Shown in pieces: positions 43,461 through 52,144 of a stretch of 64,000 bases of DNA. The DNA is taken from contig CAJUOV010000007.1 of the NCBI GenBank assembly GCA_910588695.1, forward strand, positions 1 to 64,000. The letters run 5' to 3'. The notes under the pieces are model-generated. The model saw only the letters and a list, made by a program, of their open reading frames with translations, had not been told where the DNA came from and did not search any database. The number at the start of each line of letters is the position of its first letter. The first letter of the stretch is position 1. The stretch comes from an uncultured Christensenellaceae bacterium (GTDB lineage Bacteria; Bacillota; Clostridia; Christensenellales; Borkfalkiaceae). The position numbers were made by a program, and so were the translations under genes.

Positions 43461-44830
43461 AACACACGGAGATTGCAAAGATTTTAAGCGACAGAAAACT
43501 GATCGGAACGGAAACGACCGTCTGCGGTTGGGTTCGGACTTTTCGCGATTCTGCGAGCGTTTGTTTTTTGGAGCTTGCGGACGGAACGTCGTTCACGAAA
43601 TTACAGGTCGTGATCGACAAGAGCGCGGTTAAGTTCGACGGCGAATGCAGCCGTCTCGGCGCCGCCGTTGCGGTAACGGGAGAGCTCGTTAAGGCGTATA
43701 AGGGGGACGGCGTCGAACTCAATGCAACGGAGTTGAGACTTCTCGGAAAATGTCCGCTCGAATATCCCATTCAGAAAAAGCGCACGACGCTCGAATTTTT
43801 GCGCTCGATTCCGCATTTGCGGCTTCGTACCAACACGTTCAACGCGGTGTTTAAGGTACGCTCCGTCGCCGCGCAAGCGGTTCACCGCTATTTTCACGAG
43901 CGGGGATATTATTACGTCAATACGCCCATTATTACGGCGAGCGACTGCGAGGGCGCGGGCGAAATGTTCCGCGTTACGACCGCGTCTTGGAACGCAAAGG
44001 CTTCTTCCGAAGAGGAATATTTCAAAAACGACTTTTTCTCTCAGCGAGCGGGACTTTCGGTTTCGGGACAGCTCGAAGGAGAGGTCGCGGCGACGGCGTT
44101 TTCTAAAATTTATACGTTCGGACCCTCGTTCCGCGCGGAGAAGAGCAACACGACCCGCCACCTTTCGGAGTTCTGGCACATCGAGCCGGAAGTGGCGTTT
44201 GCGGAATTGCCCGATATTATCGAGATCGCGGAGGATATGATCAAATATCTCATCCGCGCCGTTATGGAAGAATGTCCCGAAGAGATGACTTTCTTCGATA
44301 ACTTTATGGAAAAGGGATTAAAGGATAAACTTAATCATGTTCTGAACAGCGATTTTGCCGTATGCGAATATTCGGAAGCGATCGATATTCTCAAAAAAGC
44401 GAAAGCCGACTTCAAATTCCTTGCGGAATGGGGGGCTGATTTGCAGACCGAGCATGAAAAGTATCTCACGGAACAGGTATTCAAAAAACCCGTGTTTGTT
44501 ACCAATTATCCCAAACAAATCAAATCTTTTTACATGAAGCAGAATGCGGACGGAAAGACGGTCGCGGCGACCGATTTGCTTGTTCCGGGGATCGGCGAGA
44601 TCATCGGTTGCAGCGAGCGGGAAGCCGATTACGATAAGCTCGTTTCAGCCATGAAAGAGCGGGGCATGAATCTCGACTCTTATGCACAGTATCTCGATCT
44701 GCGCCGTTTCGGAAGCGTTCCGCACAGCGGATTCGGACTCGGGTTCGAACGGTTCGTCATGTATGTGACGGGCGTGGAGAATATCCGCGACGTAACGCTC
44801 TTCCCTCGTTGGGTCGGCAATATTATGTGA
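43457..44830 (+). CDS. asnS: Asparaginyl-tRNA synthetase
   Basis: A 457-residue class IIb synthetase. An OB-fold anticodon domain (VCGWVRTFRDSASVCFLEL) is followed by the catalytic core with ITASDCEGAGEMF, FGPSFRAEKSNTTRHLSEFW (motif 2) and GFGLGFERFVMYVTGVENIR (motif 3). EFWHIEPEVAF and the absence of the AspRS-type insertion favour Asn over Asp. SD gaaggag is well placed. The downstream gene starts 14 bases after the stop. Confidence 0.94.
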   Translation: MKHTEIAKILSDRKLIGTETTVCGWVRTFRDSASVCFLELADGTSFTKLQVVIDKSAVKFDGECSRLGAAVAVTGELVKAYKGDGVELNATELRLLGKCPLEYPIQKKRTTLEFLRSIPHLRLRTNTFNAVFKVRSVAAQAVHRYFHERGYYYVNTPIITASDCEGAGEMFRVTTASWNAKASSEEEYFKNDFFSQRAGLSVSGQLEGEVAATAFSKIYTFGPSFRAEKSNTTRHLSEFWHIEPEVAFAELPDIIEIAEDMIKYLIRAVMEECPEEMTFFDNFMEKGLKDKLNHVLNSDFAVCEYSEAIDILKKAKADFKFLAEWGADLQTEHEKYLTEQVFKKPVFVTNYPKQIKSFYMKQNADGKTVAATDLLVPGIGEIIGCSEREADYDKLVSAMKERGMNLDSYAQYLDLRRFGSVPHSGFGLGFERFVMYVTGVENIRDVTLFPRWVGNIM

Positions 44831-44844
44831 TTTCGGAGATCGAT

Positions 44845-45642
44845 ATGAAACTTGTTTTATTTTGCGATTACGGGTTAGACGACGCGGCGGCGACGGTCGA
44901 CGTTCTTTTGCATTCTGAATCGGACGGATATGAAGAAGTCGTGCTCGTTGCGGTCGGGGGAAACGTTCCTCCCTCCATTTCTCTGCGAAATGCGATCAGG
45001 CTTGTATCGAACTGCGATTTTACTTATGCGCCCGTGACCGTTGTTGATACCACTGCCGAAGAACAGCCGTTTGAGTTTTTGACAAGCGTTCACGGCGGCG
45101 ACGGAATGGGGGATTTGTTTCGGGACAAGCCTTTTCGCGCAAACGTGCTTCCCTATCGTGAATGGCTGAATGCTTTCTCGGGCGAATATTTTTTGTTGAG
45201 CTTAGGACCGATGACTCTTGTTCCCCGCCTTCTTAAAAAGCGCGCGCCCAAAAAATTTGTATTTATGGGAGGGAATATTGCGGAGGAGCCGAACTTCCAA
45301 GGCTACGAATTTAATCATGCCCTCGACAGAGCGGCATTCTCCGAAGCTGTGAAATTTCCGCATGTTGCGATTACCATGGATACCTGCCGTAATCGCTTCT
45401 TGAATATTCAGGAAGAAAAGATCGACGGGGAATCTCTGCTAAGCGGTATTGTATCCCGCGCCCGCGATCTCACGCTGATGTCGGGGGAAAAGGGGTGTTA
45501 CCTGTGGGATGATATTGCAGTCAAGTATCTGCGTCATCCGAATTGGTTTACCGTCCGTTACGGCGAGGATCGCGACGGAAACGAACTTACCTATGCGGAA
45601 TACGTTCACGGTGAAAAATATCTGAAACTTTTGGAATCGTAA
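44845..45642 (+). CDS. Nucleoside hydrolase-like protein with altered active site
   Basis: A 265-residue protein of the inosine-uridine nucleoside hydrolase fold. CDYGLDDAA keeps the calcium-binding Asp8, Asp12 and Asp13 of the family motif DxDxGxDD but has Phe where the first Asp is usual. VGGNVPPSISLRNAIRLV and LSLGPMTLVPRLLK are family stretches. Near the end WDDIAVKYL replaces the usual HDPLAVAYL, so the catalytic His is missing. It could act on a modified substrate or be inactive. The ATG at 44845 has SD ggag. It follows asnS closely. Confidence 0.75.
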   Translation: MKLVLFCDYGLDDAAATVDVLLHSESDGYEEVVLVAVGGNVPPSISLRNAIRLVSNCDFTYAPVTVVDTTAEEQPFEFLTSVHGGDGMGDLFRDKPFRANVLPYREWLNAFSGEYFLLSLGPMTLVPRLLKKRAPKKFVFMGGNIAEEPNFQGYEFNHALDRAAFSEAVKFPHVAITMDTCRNRFLNIQEEKIDGESLLSGIVSRARDLTLMSGEKGCYLWDDIAVKYLRHPNWFTVRYGEDRDGNELTYAEYVHGEKYLKLLES

Positions 45643-45654
45643 CATTATAAAATT

Positions 45655-45695
45655 AAAAAAGCCCCTTATAAGGTTATCTGTTATAGGGATTTCAT
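45655..45695. repeat. Left imperfect inverted repeat flanking the GrpB cassette
   Basis: AAAAAAGCCCCTT-ATAAGG and then TTATAGGGATT match the reverse complement of 46389-46427 with a few changes. The outer part reads like one arm of a terminator whose other arm is 730 bases away. Confidence 0.75.
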
Positions 45696-45710
45696 TGTGA
45701 ACTAAGAAAC

Positions 45711-45745
45711 AGCGCACTATCTTCGCTTGCGAAGTATAGTGCGCT
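45711..45745. repeat. Strong hairpin inside the GrpB cassette
   Basis: AGCGCACTATcTTCGC, loop tt, GCGAAgtATAGTGCGCT: a stem of about 16 pairs with one bulge. It lies just after the GrpB stop (minus strand) and could end that transcript, although it lacks a long T run. Confidence 0.7.
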
Positions 45746-45791
45746 ATACTTTACTATACTTTAATAAAAGATTATAAAGATAAATTGAAAT

Positions 45792-46304
45792 TTACAGTTT
45801 ATCGAAAATAGACTTAATAAATTCTTCTTTTGCCTTTGTATACGAAACCCTATCGTCTGGCATTTGTTCCGCAAGCCTCATTTTTATTTCTTGGTATCTC
45901 AAAGCAATTTCCAAATGCTCATTCAAATAGTTACGAAAACCGACGAGCAAATCAAACTCCCGCTCGCCCTTATCGTAACAATGGATGTGTCGAAGCGATA
46001 ATTGACTGGTACTGCGCAAAACAAACAAGCGATAGGTTTTGTTCTCGTTTCTTGCTCCGCAATATTCGTAACCCAAATCGGTCAGTGCTTTTATGTCAAG
46101 TTGACCGATTGACTTCAAGCGGACGGCAACATCGAGTATCGGCTTTGCCCATATCGACCGAATTGCCGTGCTACCGACATGCTGAATATCGAGAATGTTT
46201 CTCGCCCAACGTTGTTCGATTTCTTTTTTAACGACAGAAAACTCTTCTTCCCATTTTGGATTATGAGGCAGTAATCTGACTTTATATCTTTCAACGCCTT
46301 CCAT
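45792..46304 (-). CDS. GrpB/UPF0157 family nucleotidyltransferase-like protein
   Basis: A 170-residue protein. LLPHNPKWEEEF is the family start. DIQHVGSTAIRSIWAKPILD is the nucleotidyltransferase-like core (HVGSTA...KPILDV). RLFVLRSTSQLSLRHIHCY and FDLLVGFRNYLNEH follow. GrpB-type proteins often act as small-molecule or tRNA nucleotidyltransferases and occur as mobile cargo. Its sequence is more AT-rich than the flanking genes. It has its own promoter and lies between two imperfect inverted repeats, so it looks like an inserted cassette. Confidence 0.85.
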   Translation of the reverse strand: MEGVERYKVRLLPHNPKWEEEFSVVKKEIEQRWARNILDIQHVGSTAIRSIWAKPILDVAVRLKSIGQLDIKALTDLGYEYCGARNENKTYRLFVLRSTSQLSLRHIHCYDKGEREFDLLVGFRNYLNEHLEIALRYQEIKMRLAEQMPDDRVSYTKAKEEFIKSIFDKL

Positions 46305-46339
46305 AATATATCCGTTAAATTACTGTTTATAGTAGTTTC

Positions 46340-46368
46340 ATTATAGCATAACCGTACTAAAAAAGCAA
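46340..46368 (-). promoter_or_regulatory. Promoter of the GrpB-family gene
   Basis: On the minus strand TTGCTT (46363-46368), 17-base spacer, TATAAT (46340-46345), about 35 bases before the ATG. Confidence 0.8.
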
Positions 46369-46388
46369 GGACTGATTGTCGTCCTTGC

Positions 46389-46427
46389 TCTAATCCCTAT
46401 GAAATACACCCTTAAAGGGGCTTTTTT
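46389..46427. repeat. Right imperfect inverted repeat flanking the GrpB cassette
   Basis: AATCCCTAT ... CTTAAAGGGGCTTTTTT is the partner of 45655-45695. AAGGGGCTTTTTT is also an ideal right arm and T tail for a terminator. Confidence 0.75.
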
Positions 46428-46436
46428 GGTTGGCTT

Positions 46437-46928
46437 TTATTTTTTCTTTCCGAGTTCGGGTAAAACGGCGTTCAGAAAATATTCCGCCGTAGAATCTTTG
46501 ACGATGAGCGCAAGCGCTTCTTCTCGGGAGCACCAGCGCACGCTTTCGATCTCGTCGTTTAACTTCACGTCGTTTTCGTCTGCGGTTACGATATAGTTGA
46601 GCATTAAAACGTCGCGTGCTTCATGATAACGCGAGGAGAGATATCGCCATTTGATTGCCGTAAGCCCTGTTTCTTCCCGTAGTTCGCGGGGGATTGCTTT
46701 TTCGGGAGTTTCTCCCTTTTTGATATAACCCGCAAAAAGTTTATAGTCGTCTTCACCTGTGTGTTTTGCAAGCAAAATTTTATCTTCTGCTCGGTTAACG
46801 ACCGTCATTGAGACGGCAACGGGGAAAAAGGGGAATTTGAATTTGGCGCAATTCGCGCAGTAAGGCACAAGTCCTTCGTTTTCTAAAAATCGGAGCGAGA
46901 GTTTTTCTCCGCAATCTCTGCAATACAT
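46437..46928 (-). CDS. NUDIX hydrolase with zinc ribbon
   Basis: A 163-residue hydrolase. An N-terminal zinc ribbon (CRDC ... CANC) precedes the NUDIX box GYIKKGETPEKAIPRELREE, which fits G-x5-E-x7-REUXEE. The layout resembles a short NudC. It would cut nucleotide diphosphates such as NADH or capped/oxidised nucleotides. It is convergent to the nucleoside-hydrolase-like gene, with the GrpB cassette between. Its stop is next to the right inverted repeat. Confidence 0.88.
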   Translation of the reverse strand: MYCRDCGEKLSLRFLENEGLVPYCANCAKFKFPFFPVAVSMTVVNRAEDKILLAKHTGEDDYKLFAGYIKKGETPEKAIPRELREETGLTAIKWRYLSSRYHEARDVLMLNYIVTADENDVKLNDEIESVRWCSREEALALIVKDSTAEYFLNAVLPELGKKK

Positions 46929-47098
46929 AATTTTCTCCTGTCAATCACCTTATTATATGCGCATGGCGTGATTTTGTCAAGCGTTTCTGTGAAAGCACGT
47001 CAAAAATTTGGTAAAAATTTGCAAAAAATGTATGAAATGATCTAAAAAATCGTACGCAAAAAAATGATGTTCGATCAGTGAAAAAACCGCCGCAGTAC

Positions 47099-47128
47099 TT
47101 GACAGAATGCTTCCGTTTATTATATAAT
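47099..47128 (+). promoter_or_regulatory. Promoter of purA and downstream genes
   Basis: TTGACA (47099-47104), 18-base spacer, TATAAT (47123-47128), 56 bases before the ATG. The leader carries SD aaggag. The rest of the 256-base gap 46929-47184 shows nothing recognisable. Confidence 0.88.
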
Positions 47129-47184
47129 TAAATGTAAAAAGTTTTGCGGGATTTGGGTGTTCAGATTCCGTTTAAGGAGAAATT

Positions 47185-48456
47185 ATGCTTACTTCAATTT
47201 GCGGAATCAACTGGGGGGACGAAGGAAAGGGCAGAATGGTCGATCTTCTGTCGCGGGATTACGATATCGTATGCCGCTATCAGGGCGGAAATAATGCGGG
47301 GCACACCGTTATCAACGAGCGGGGAAAGTTTATTCTGAATCTCTTGCCTTCGGGGATTTTGCGCGAAAAAGTGGTCAACGTACTCGGTTGCGGCATGGTA
47401 ATCGATATCAGACATCTTACGGAAGAGATGGCGCGCCTGAGGGAAGCGGGAATAAAAATTACCCCCGAAAATTTGAAAATCAGCGACAGGGCGGTGATCA
47501 CGATGCCCTATCACGTGCGGCTCGACTGTCTCGAAGAGGAACGCCTTGCCGACAAAAAATTCGGTTCGACCCGCCGCGGAATTGCGCCCGTGTATTCCGA
47601 TAAATATATGAAAAAAGCGTTCCGAATGGGGGAACTTTTCCACAAGGATATTCTTAAAGAGCGTGTTAAAGAAATCGTGGAATGGAAGAATCTTACGATA
47701 GAAGGCGGTTATAAGAGCGAACCTGTTTCAGTTGACGAAATGATTGCTTATTTCGAAGAGTACGGAGAGCCTTTGAAGCCTTATATTATCGATACGGGGC
47801 TCTATCTCGACGAGGCGAATAAAGCGGGAAAAAAAATTATGTTCGAAGCGCAGCTCGGCGCGCTCCGCGATATAGACTTCGGAATTTATCCTTACACATC
47901 GAGCTCTTCCACGATCGCCGCATACGCGCCCGTCGGCGCAGGCGTACCCAATCTTAAACTCGATAAATCCATCGGGATCATGAAGGCGTATTCTACATGC
48001 GTGGGCGAAGGACCTTTTACGGCGGAATACTTCGGCGAAAAGGCGCATATTTTGAGAGAAGCGGGCGGAGAATACGGCGCGGCGACGGGAAGACCCAGAA
48101 GAGTGGGACCGTTCGACGTCGTGGCTTCCGCGTACGGAATCCGTTGTCAGGGAGCGGACGAGATCGCGCTTACCAAACTCGACGTTCTGTCCGGAATCGA
48201 AGAACTTGAAATCTGTACGGCTTACGAGCTTGACGGAAAGATCATCAAGAATTTTCCTTTTCCCGATGTTCTTGAAAAATGCAAACCCGTTTTTGAAAAA
48301 GTAAAGGGCTGGAAAGAGGATATTTCCGGTTGCAGAAAACCTTCCGATCTTCCCCAAGCGGCGCTCGACTATATCAAACTGATCGAAAAACTGTGCGGGG
48401 CGAAAATTACTTATGTTTCGGTCGGCGCGGAGCGCGACGAATTTGTGAAATTCTGA
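47185..48456 (+). CDS. purA: Adenylosuccinate synthetase
   Basis: A 423-residue GTP-dependent enzyme that joins IMP and aspartate in AMP synthesis. INWGDEGKGRMVDLLS is the P-loop with catalytic Asp. QGGNNAGHTV, GSTRRGIAPVYSDKYMKKAF and GVGAGVPNLKLDK-like stretches follow, and TGRPRRVGPFD is the base-binding region. SD aaggag is strong. It leads a long plus-strand run of biosynthetic genes, all within a few bases of one another. Confidence 0.95.
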   Translation: MLTSICGINWGDEGKGRMVDLLSRDYDIVCRYQGGNNAGHTVINERGKFILNLLPSGILREKVVNVLGCGMVIDIRHLTEEMARLREAGIKITPENLKISDRAVITMPYHVRLDCLEEERLADKKFGSTRRGIAPVYSDKYMKKAFRMGELFHKDILKERVKEIVEWKNLTIEGGYKSEPVSVDEMIAYFEEYGEPLKPYIIDTGLYLDEANKAGKKIMFEAQLGALRDIDFGIYPYTSSSSTIAAYAPVGAGVPNLKLDKSIGIMKAYSTCVGEGPFTAEYFGEKAHILREAGGEYGAATGRPRRVGPFDVVASAYGIRCQGADEIALTKLDVLSGIEELEICTAYELDGKIIKNFPFPDVLEKCKPVFEKVKGWKEDISGCRKPSDLPQAALDYIKLIEKLCGAKITYVSVGAERDEFVKF

Positions 48457-48469
48457 GACGCAGGACGAT

Positions 48470-49309
48470 ATGACGAAAAAGTTTTATAAAATGCACGGTA
48501 TCGGGAACGATTATATCTATTTCGATGCTTTCGGCGGTATGCCCGAAAACCCTTCTCAAATTTCGATCCGTCTTTCCGACAGGCATAAATCGATCGGCGG
48601 CGACGGCGTGATTTTTGTAACGAAGAGCGGTGTTGCCGACGGCGGTATGCGCATTTTTAATGCGGACGGAAGCGAAGGAAAGATGTGCGGCAACGGCGTG
48701 CGCTGCGTCGGAAAATTTCTCTATGAGATAAAGGGCGTTCGTAAAGACATTCTGCGCGTCCAAACGCTCAGCGGAATCAAGACGTTACGCCTCAAAACAA
48801 AAGGCGGAACCGTCGAAGAACTGACCGTAGATATGGGGAAAGCGGAATTCGAACCGAAAAAGATTCCTGCGCTTCTCGAAGGGGATAAAGCGGTAGGAAT
48901 ACCCCTTGAGATCGATGGGAAGGAGTTTGCGGTGACATTGGTTTCGATGGGGAATCCCCATTGCGTTACGTTTGTCTCCGATTTTGACAGTTTGGATTTG
49001 CAAGGGATCGGAAAAAAGTTTGAGTTTTGCGAGCTTTTTCCCGAACGGATCAATACGGAGTTTGTTAAAGCGATTGCGAAAAACGAGATTGCGATGCGCG
49101 TGTGGGAACGGGGCAGCGGCGAGACTCTCGCTTGCGGCACGGGCGCGTGCGCGGCGGCGGTTGCAAGCGTTTTGAACGGGTACTGCGAAATAGATCAAGA
49201 TATACTCGTGCATCTGCGCGGCGGCGATTTGATCGTAAGATATACGAACGATGCCGTTTTTATGACGGGCGGCGCGGAATTTGCTTTTAGCGGTGAAATC
49301 GAACTATAA
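48470..49309 (+). CDS. dapF: Diaminopimelate epimerase
   Basis: A 279-residue racemase that converts LL-DAP to meso-DAP. FYKMHGIGNDYIYFDAF is the N-terminus, FNADGSEGKMCGNGVRCVG carries the first catalytic Cys, and GSGETLACGTGACAAAVA the second. GNPHCVTFV is the substrate loop. It lies 13 bases after purA and 24 before pyrG. Together with dapL downstream it completes the aminotransferase DAP route, which uses the tetrahydrodipicolinate made by DapA and DapB. Confidence 0.95.
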   Translation: MTKKFYKMHGIGNDYIYFDAFGGMPENPSQISIRLSDRHKSIGGDGVIFVTKSGVADGGMRIFNADGSEGKMCGNGVRCVGKFLYEIKGVRKDILRVQTLSGIKTLRLKTKGGTVEELTVDMGKAEFEPKKIPALLEGDKAVGIPLEIDGKEFAVTLVSMGNPHCVTFVSDFDSLDLQGIGKKFEFCELFPERINTEFVKAIAKNEIAMRVWERGSGETLACGTGACAAAVASVLNGYCEIDQDILVHLRGGDLIVRYTNDAVFMTGGAEFAFSGEIEL

Positions 49310-49333
49310 GAAAAACAGGAGAGATGAAGAAAT

Positions 49334-50935
49334 ATGGCGAAGTACATTTTTGTAACGGGCGGAGTTGTTTCCGGTTTAGGGAAAGGAATTACCGCAGCGT
49401 CGCTCGGGCGGCTTTTGAAGATGCGAGGGTACAAGGTCGCTTCCCAGAAGCTCGATCCCTATATCAATATCGATCCGGGTACGATGAGCCCTTATCAGCA
49501 CGGGGAAGTGTTTGTCACGGAGGACGGCGCGGAGACCGACCTCGATCTCGGACATTACGAGCGTTTTATCGACGAAAATCTCAATAAATTTTCCAATCTA
49601 ACCACGGGGAAAGTGTATTGGAATGTTCTCAATAAAGAAAGAAACGGCGAATATCTCGGTCAGACGGTGCAGGTCATTCCTCATATTACGAACGAGATCA
49701 AGTCGTTTATCTATCAGGTGGGCAAAACGACGGGCGCGGATATTGTAATTACCGAAATCGGAGGTACGACGGGCGACATCGAGAGCCAGCCTTTTATCGA
49801 GGCGATCCGTCAGGTTTCGCGCGAGGTAGGGCGCGATAACTGTTGCTTTATTCACGTCACGCTAGTGCCATACATCAGCGGTTCCTGCGAGTTTAAGAGT
49901 AAACCGACCCAGCATTCCGTGAAAGAATTGCAGGGAATGGGAATCAATCCCGATATTATCGTGGCGCGTGTGGACGAGCCTATGCCCGAAAGTATTATCG
50001 AAAAGATCGCGATGTTCTGTAACGTTGCGCCCGAATGCTGTATCGAAAATCTTACGGTGCCCGTTCTCTATGAAGCGCCGCTCATGCTTGAAAAAAGCAA
50101 TCTTTCCACGACAGTCTGTAAGATTTTACATCTCGAACCGCGCGATATCGATTTGAGCGAGTGGGAAGAAATGTTGAAGCGCATCCACGCCCGCAGTAAA
50201 AAGGTGAAAATTGCGCTCTGCGGAAAGTATGTTCAGCTCCATGACGCGTATCTCTCCATTGCCGAGGCGCTTGCGCATGGCGGGTATGAAACGGATGCGA
50301 AGGTGGAGATCGAGTGGATCGATACGGAGACGATCACCAAGAAAAACATTTCCGAGAAACTCAAAGACGTAGACGGCGTTCTTGTTCCCGGAGGATTCGG
50401 TAACCGCGGAATCGAGGGAAAAATTCTTGCGTGCAAATATGCGAGAGAACATAATCTTCCTTATCTCGGGATCTGTCTCGGTATGCAGGTCGCTGCGATT
50501 GAGTTTGCGCGGAGCGTTTTGGGATTGGAAGACGCGAACTCTTCGGAGTTCTGTCCCGAAGGTAAAAATTCGGTTATCGATCTCATGCCCGATCAGTACG
50601 GCGTGAAGATGGGCGGAACCATGCGCCTCGGCGCATATCCCTGCAAGGTGCTCGGCGACCGGCTCAAAAAGGCTTACGGCGAGGAGGAGATATTCGAGCG
50701 CCATCGTCACCGCTTCGAGTTCAACAACGACTATCGCGAAACGTTTGAAGAAAACGGTATGAAAATTGCGGGAACTTCTCCCGACGGTCTTTTGTGCGAA
50801 GCGATCGAATACGATAAGAATGACTTCTTCGTGGGCGTGCAGTTCCACCCCGAATTCAAGTCCCGTCCGAATAATGCGCACCCGCTTTTCCGTGAATTCG
50901 TGCGCGCGGCGGCGGAATATCATAAAAAGAAGTAA
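49334..50935 (+). CDS. pyrG: CTP synthase
   Basis: A 533-residue enzyme amidating UTP with glutamine. The synthetase domain starts KYIFVTGGVVSGLGKGITAA, with ITEIGGTTGDIESQPFIEAI. The glutaminase domain has LVPGGFGNRG, GICLGMQVAAIEFAR (nucleophile Cys) and VGVQFHPEFKSRP (His/Glu). The start at 49334 has SD caggagag; an overlapping ATG ten bases earlier is out of frame. It is followed six bases later by dapL. Confidence 0.97.
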   Translation: MAKYIFVTGGVVSGLGKGITAASLGRLLKMRGYKVASQKLDPYINIDPGTMSPYQHGEVFVTEDGAETDLDLGHYERFIDENLNKFSNLTTGKVYWNVLNKERNGEYLGQTVQVIPHITNEIKSFIYQVGKTTGADIVITEIGGTTGDIESQPFIEAIRQVSREVGRDNCCFIHVTLVPYISGSCEFKSKPTQHSVKELQGMGINPDIIVARVDEPMPESIIEKIAMFCNVAPECCIENLTVPVLYEAPLMLEKSNLSTTVCKILHLEPRDIDLSEWEEMLKRIHARSKKVKIALCGKYVQLHDAYLSIAEALAHGGYETDAKVEIEWIDTETITKKNISEKLKDVDGVLVPGGFGNRGIEGKILACKYAREHNLPYLGICLGMQVAAIEFARSVLGLEDANSSEFCPEGKNSVIDLMPDQYGVKMGGTMRLGAYPCKVLGDRLKKAYGEEEIFERHRHRFEFNNDYRETFEENGMKIAGTSPDGLLCEAIEYDKNDFFVGVQFHPEFKSRPNNAHPLFREFVRAAAEYHKKK

Positions 50936-50941
50936 AGGGAA

Positions 50942-52132
50942 ATGAAGATCAACGAACGTTTTTTAGAACTCAAAGACAGCTATCTTTTTGCCAAAGTGGG
51001 GCAAAAGACGGCGGAATACAGGGCGGCGCATCCCGAAAAGAAAGTTATTAAGCTCTCGATCGGCGACGTGACCCGTCCGCTTGCGCCTGCTGTTGTGCGC
51101 GCCATGCAGAAAGCTGTCGGCGAAATGTCGCAGAAAGAGACGTTCAAGGGATACGGACCCGATCGTTATTGTTACGGGTACGCATCACTTCTCGAGTCGA
51201 TCAAAGGCAGTTATCGCAGAAAGAACGTCGCGCTCTCGTCCGACGAAATTTTTATTTCCGACGGCGCCAAGTCCGACCTCGGCAATATTCTCGATCTGTT
51301 CGCACAGGACAATCTCGTGCTTGTGCCCGATCCCGTCTATCCCGTATATGTCGATACAAATATTATGGGCGGACGCAGGATCGTATATGCAGATGCAACG
51401 GAGGAGAACGGATTTTTGCCGATGCCCGACGAGAGAATAAAAGCCGATCTCATTTATATTTGTTCGCCCAATAATCCGACGGGCGCGGCGTATACCTGCG
51501 AACAGCTGAAAGTTTGGGTGGATTACGCCTTAAAACGAAACGCAGTCATTCTATACGATGCGGCATACGAATATTTTATTGAGGAAGACGGTTTGGCGCG
51601 CAGTATCTACGAAGTGGAGGGCGCGCGAGAATGTGCGATCGAATTCTGTTCGTTTTCCAAGACGGCGGGATTTACGGGCGTGCGTTGCGGATATACCGTC
51701 GTGCCCAAAGAACTTGTGCGTTCGGGCGCAAGTCTCAATCGTCTGTGGGCGCGTCGTCAGAGCACAAAATTCAACGGAGTTTCTTATATTTCTCAGATGG
51801 GCGCCGCCGCGGTGTTCACCGAAGAGGGCGAAAGAGAAATTCGTGAAAACATCGGTTATTATAAGAGGAATGCGGAGAGGATTGCAAAAATGCTTCGCGA
51901 TCTGAATTTATTTTATACGGGCGGCAAGAATTCGCCCTATCTATGGCTGAAATGCCCGAAAGGCATGGACAGCTGGGGATTTTTCGACTATCTGTTGGAG
52001 AACGCGAATGTGGTGGGAACCCCCGGCAGCGGCTTCGGCAAAAACGGCGACGGATTTTTCCGCCTGACCGCGTTCGGCGACGCGGACGAGACGGAAGAGG
52101 CTTGCGCGCGGATCAAAAAACTTTTCATATAA
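50942..52132 (+). CDS. dapL: LL-diaminopimelate aminotransferase
   Basis: A 396-residue PLP enzyme that makes LL-DAP directly from tetrahydrodipicolinate. KLSIGDVTRPLAP is typical of DapL. ISDGAKSDLGNILDLF, YICSPNNPTGAAYT and EFCSFSKTAGFTGVRCGYTV contain the cofactor residues, with the Schiff-base Lys in SKT. GGKNSPYLWLKCP marks the C-terminal part. The ATG follows the pyrG stop by six bases. This gives the one-step pathway without succinyl or acetyl intermediates. Confidence 0.95.
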   Translation: MKINERFLELKDSYLFAKVGQKTAEYRAAHPEKKVIKLSIGDVTRPLAPAVVRAMQKAVGEMSQKETFKGYGPDRYCYGYASLLESIKGSYRRKNVALSSDEIFISDGAKSDLGNILDLFAQDNLVLVPDPVYPVYVDTNIMGGRRIVYADATEENGFLPMPDERIKADLIYICSPNNPTGAAYTCEQLKVWVDYALKRNAVILYDAAYEYFIEEDGLARSIYEVEGARECAIEFCSFSKTAGFTGVRCGYTVVPKELVRSGASLNRLWARRQSTKFNGVSYISQMGAAAVFTEEGEREIRENIGYYKRNAERIAKMLRDLNLFYTGGKNSPYLWLKCPKGMDSWGFFDYLLENANVVGTPGSGFGKNGDGFFRLTAFGDADETEEACARIKKLFI

Positions 52133-52144
52133 AGAGGGCGCGGT

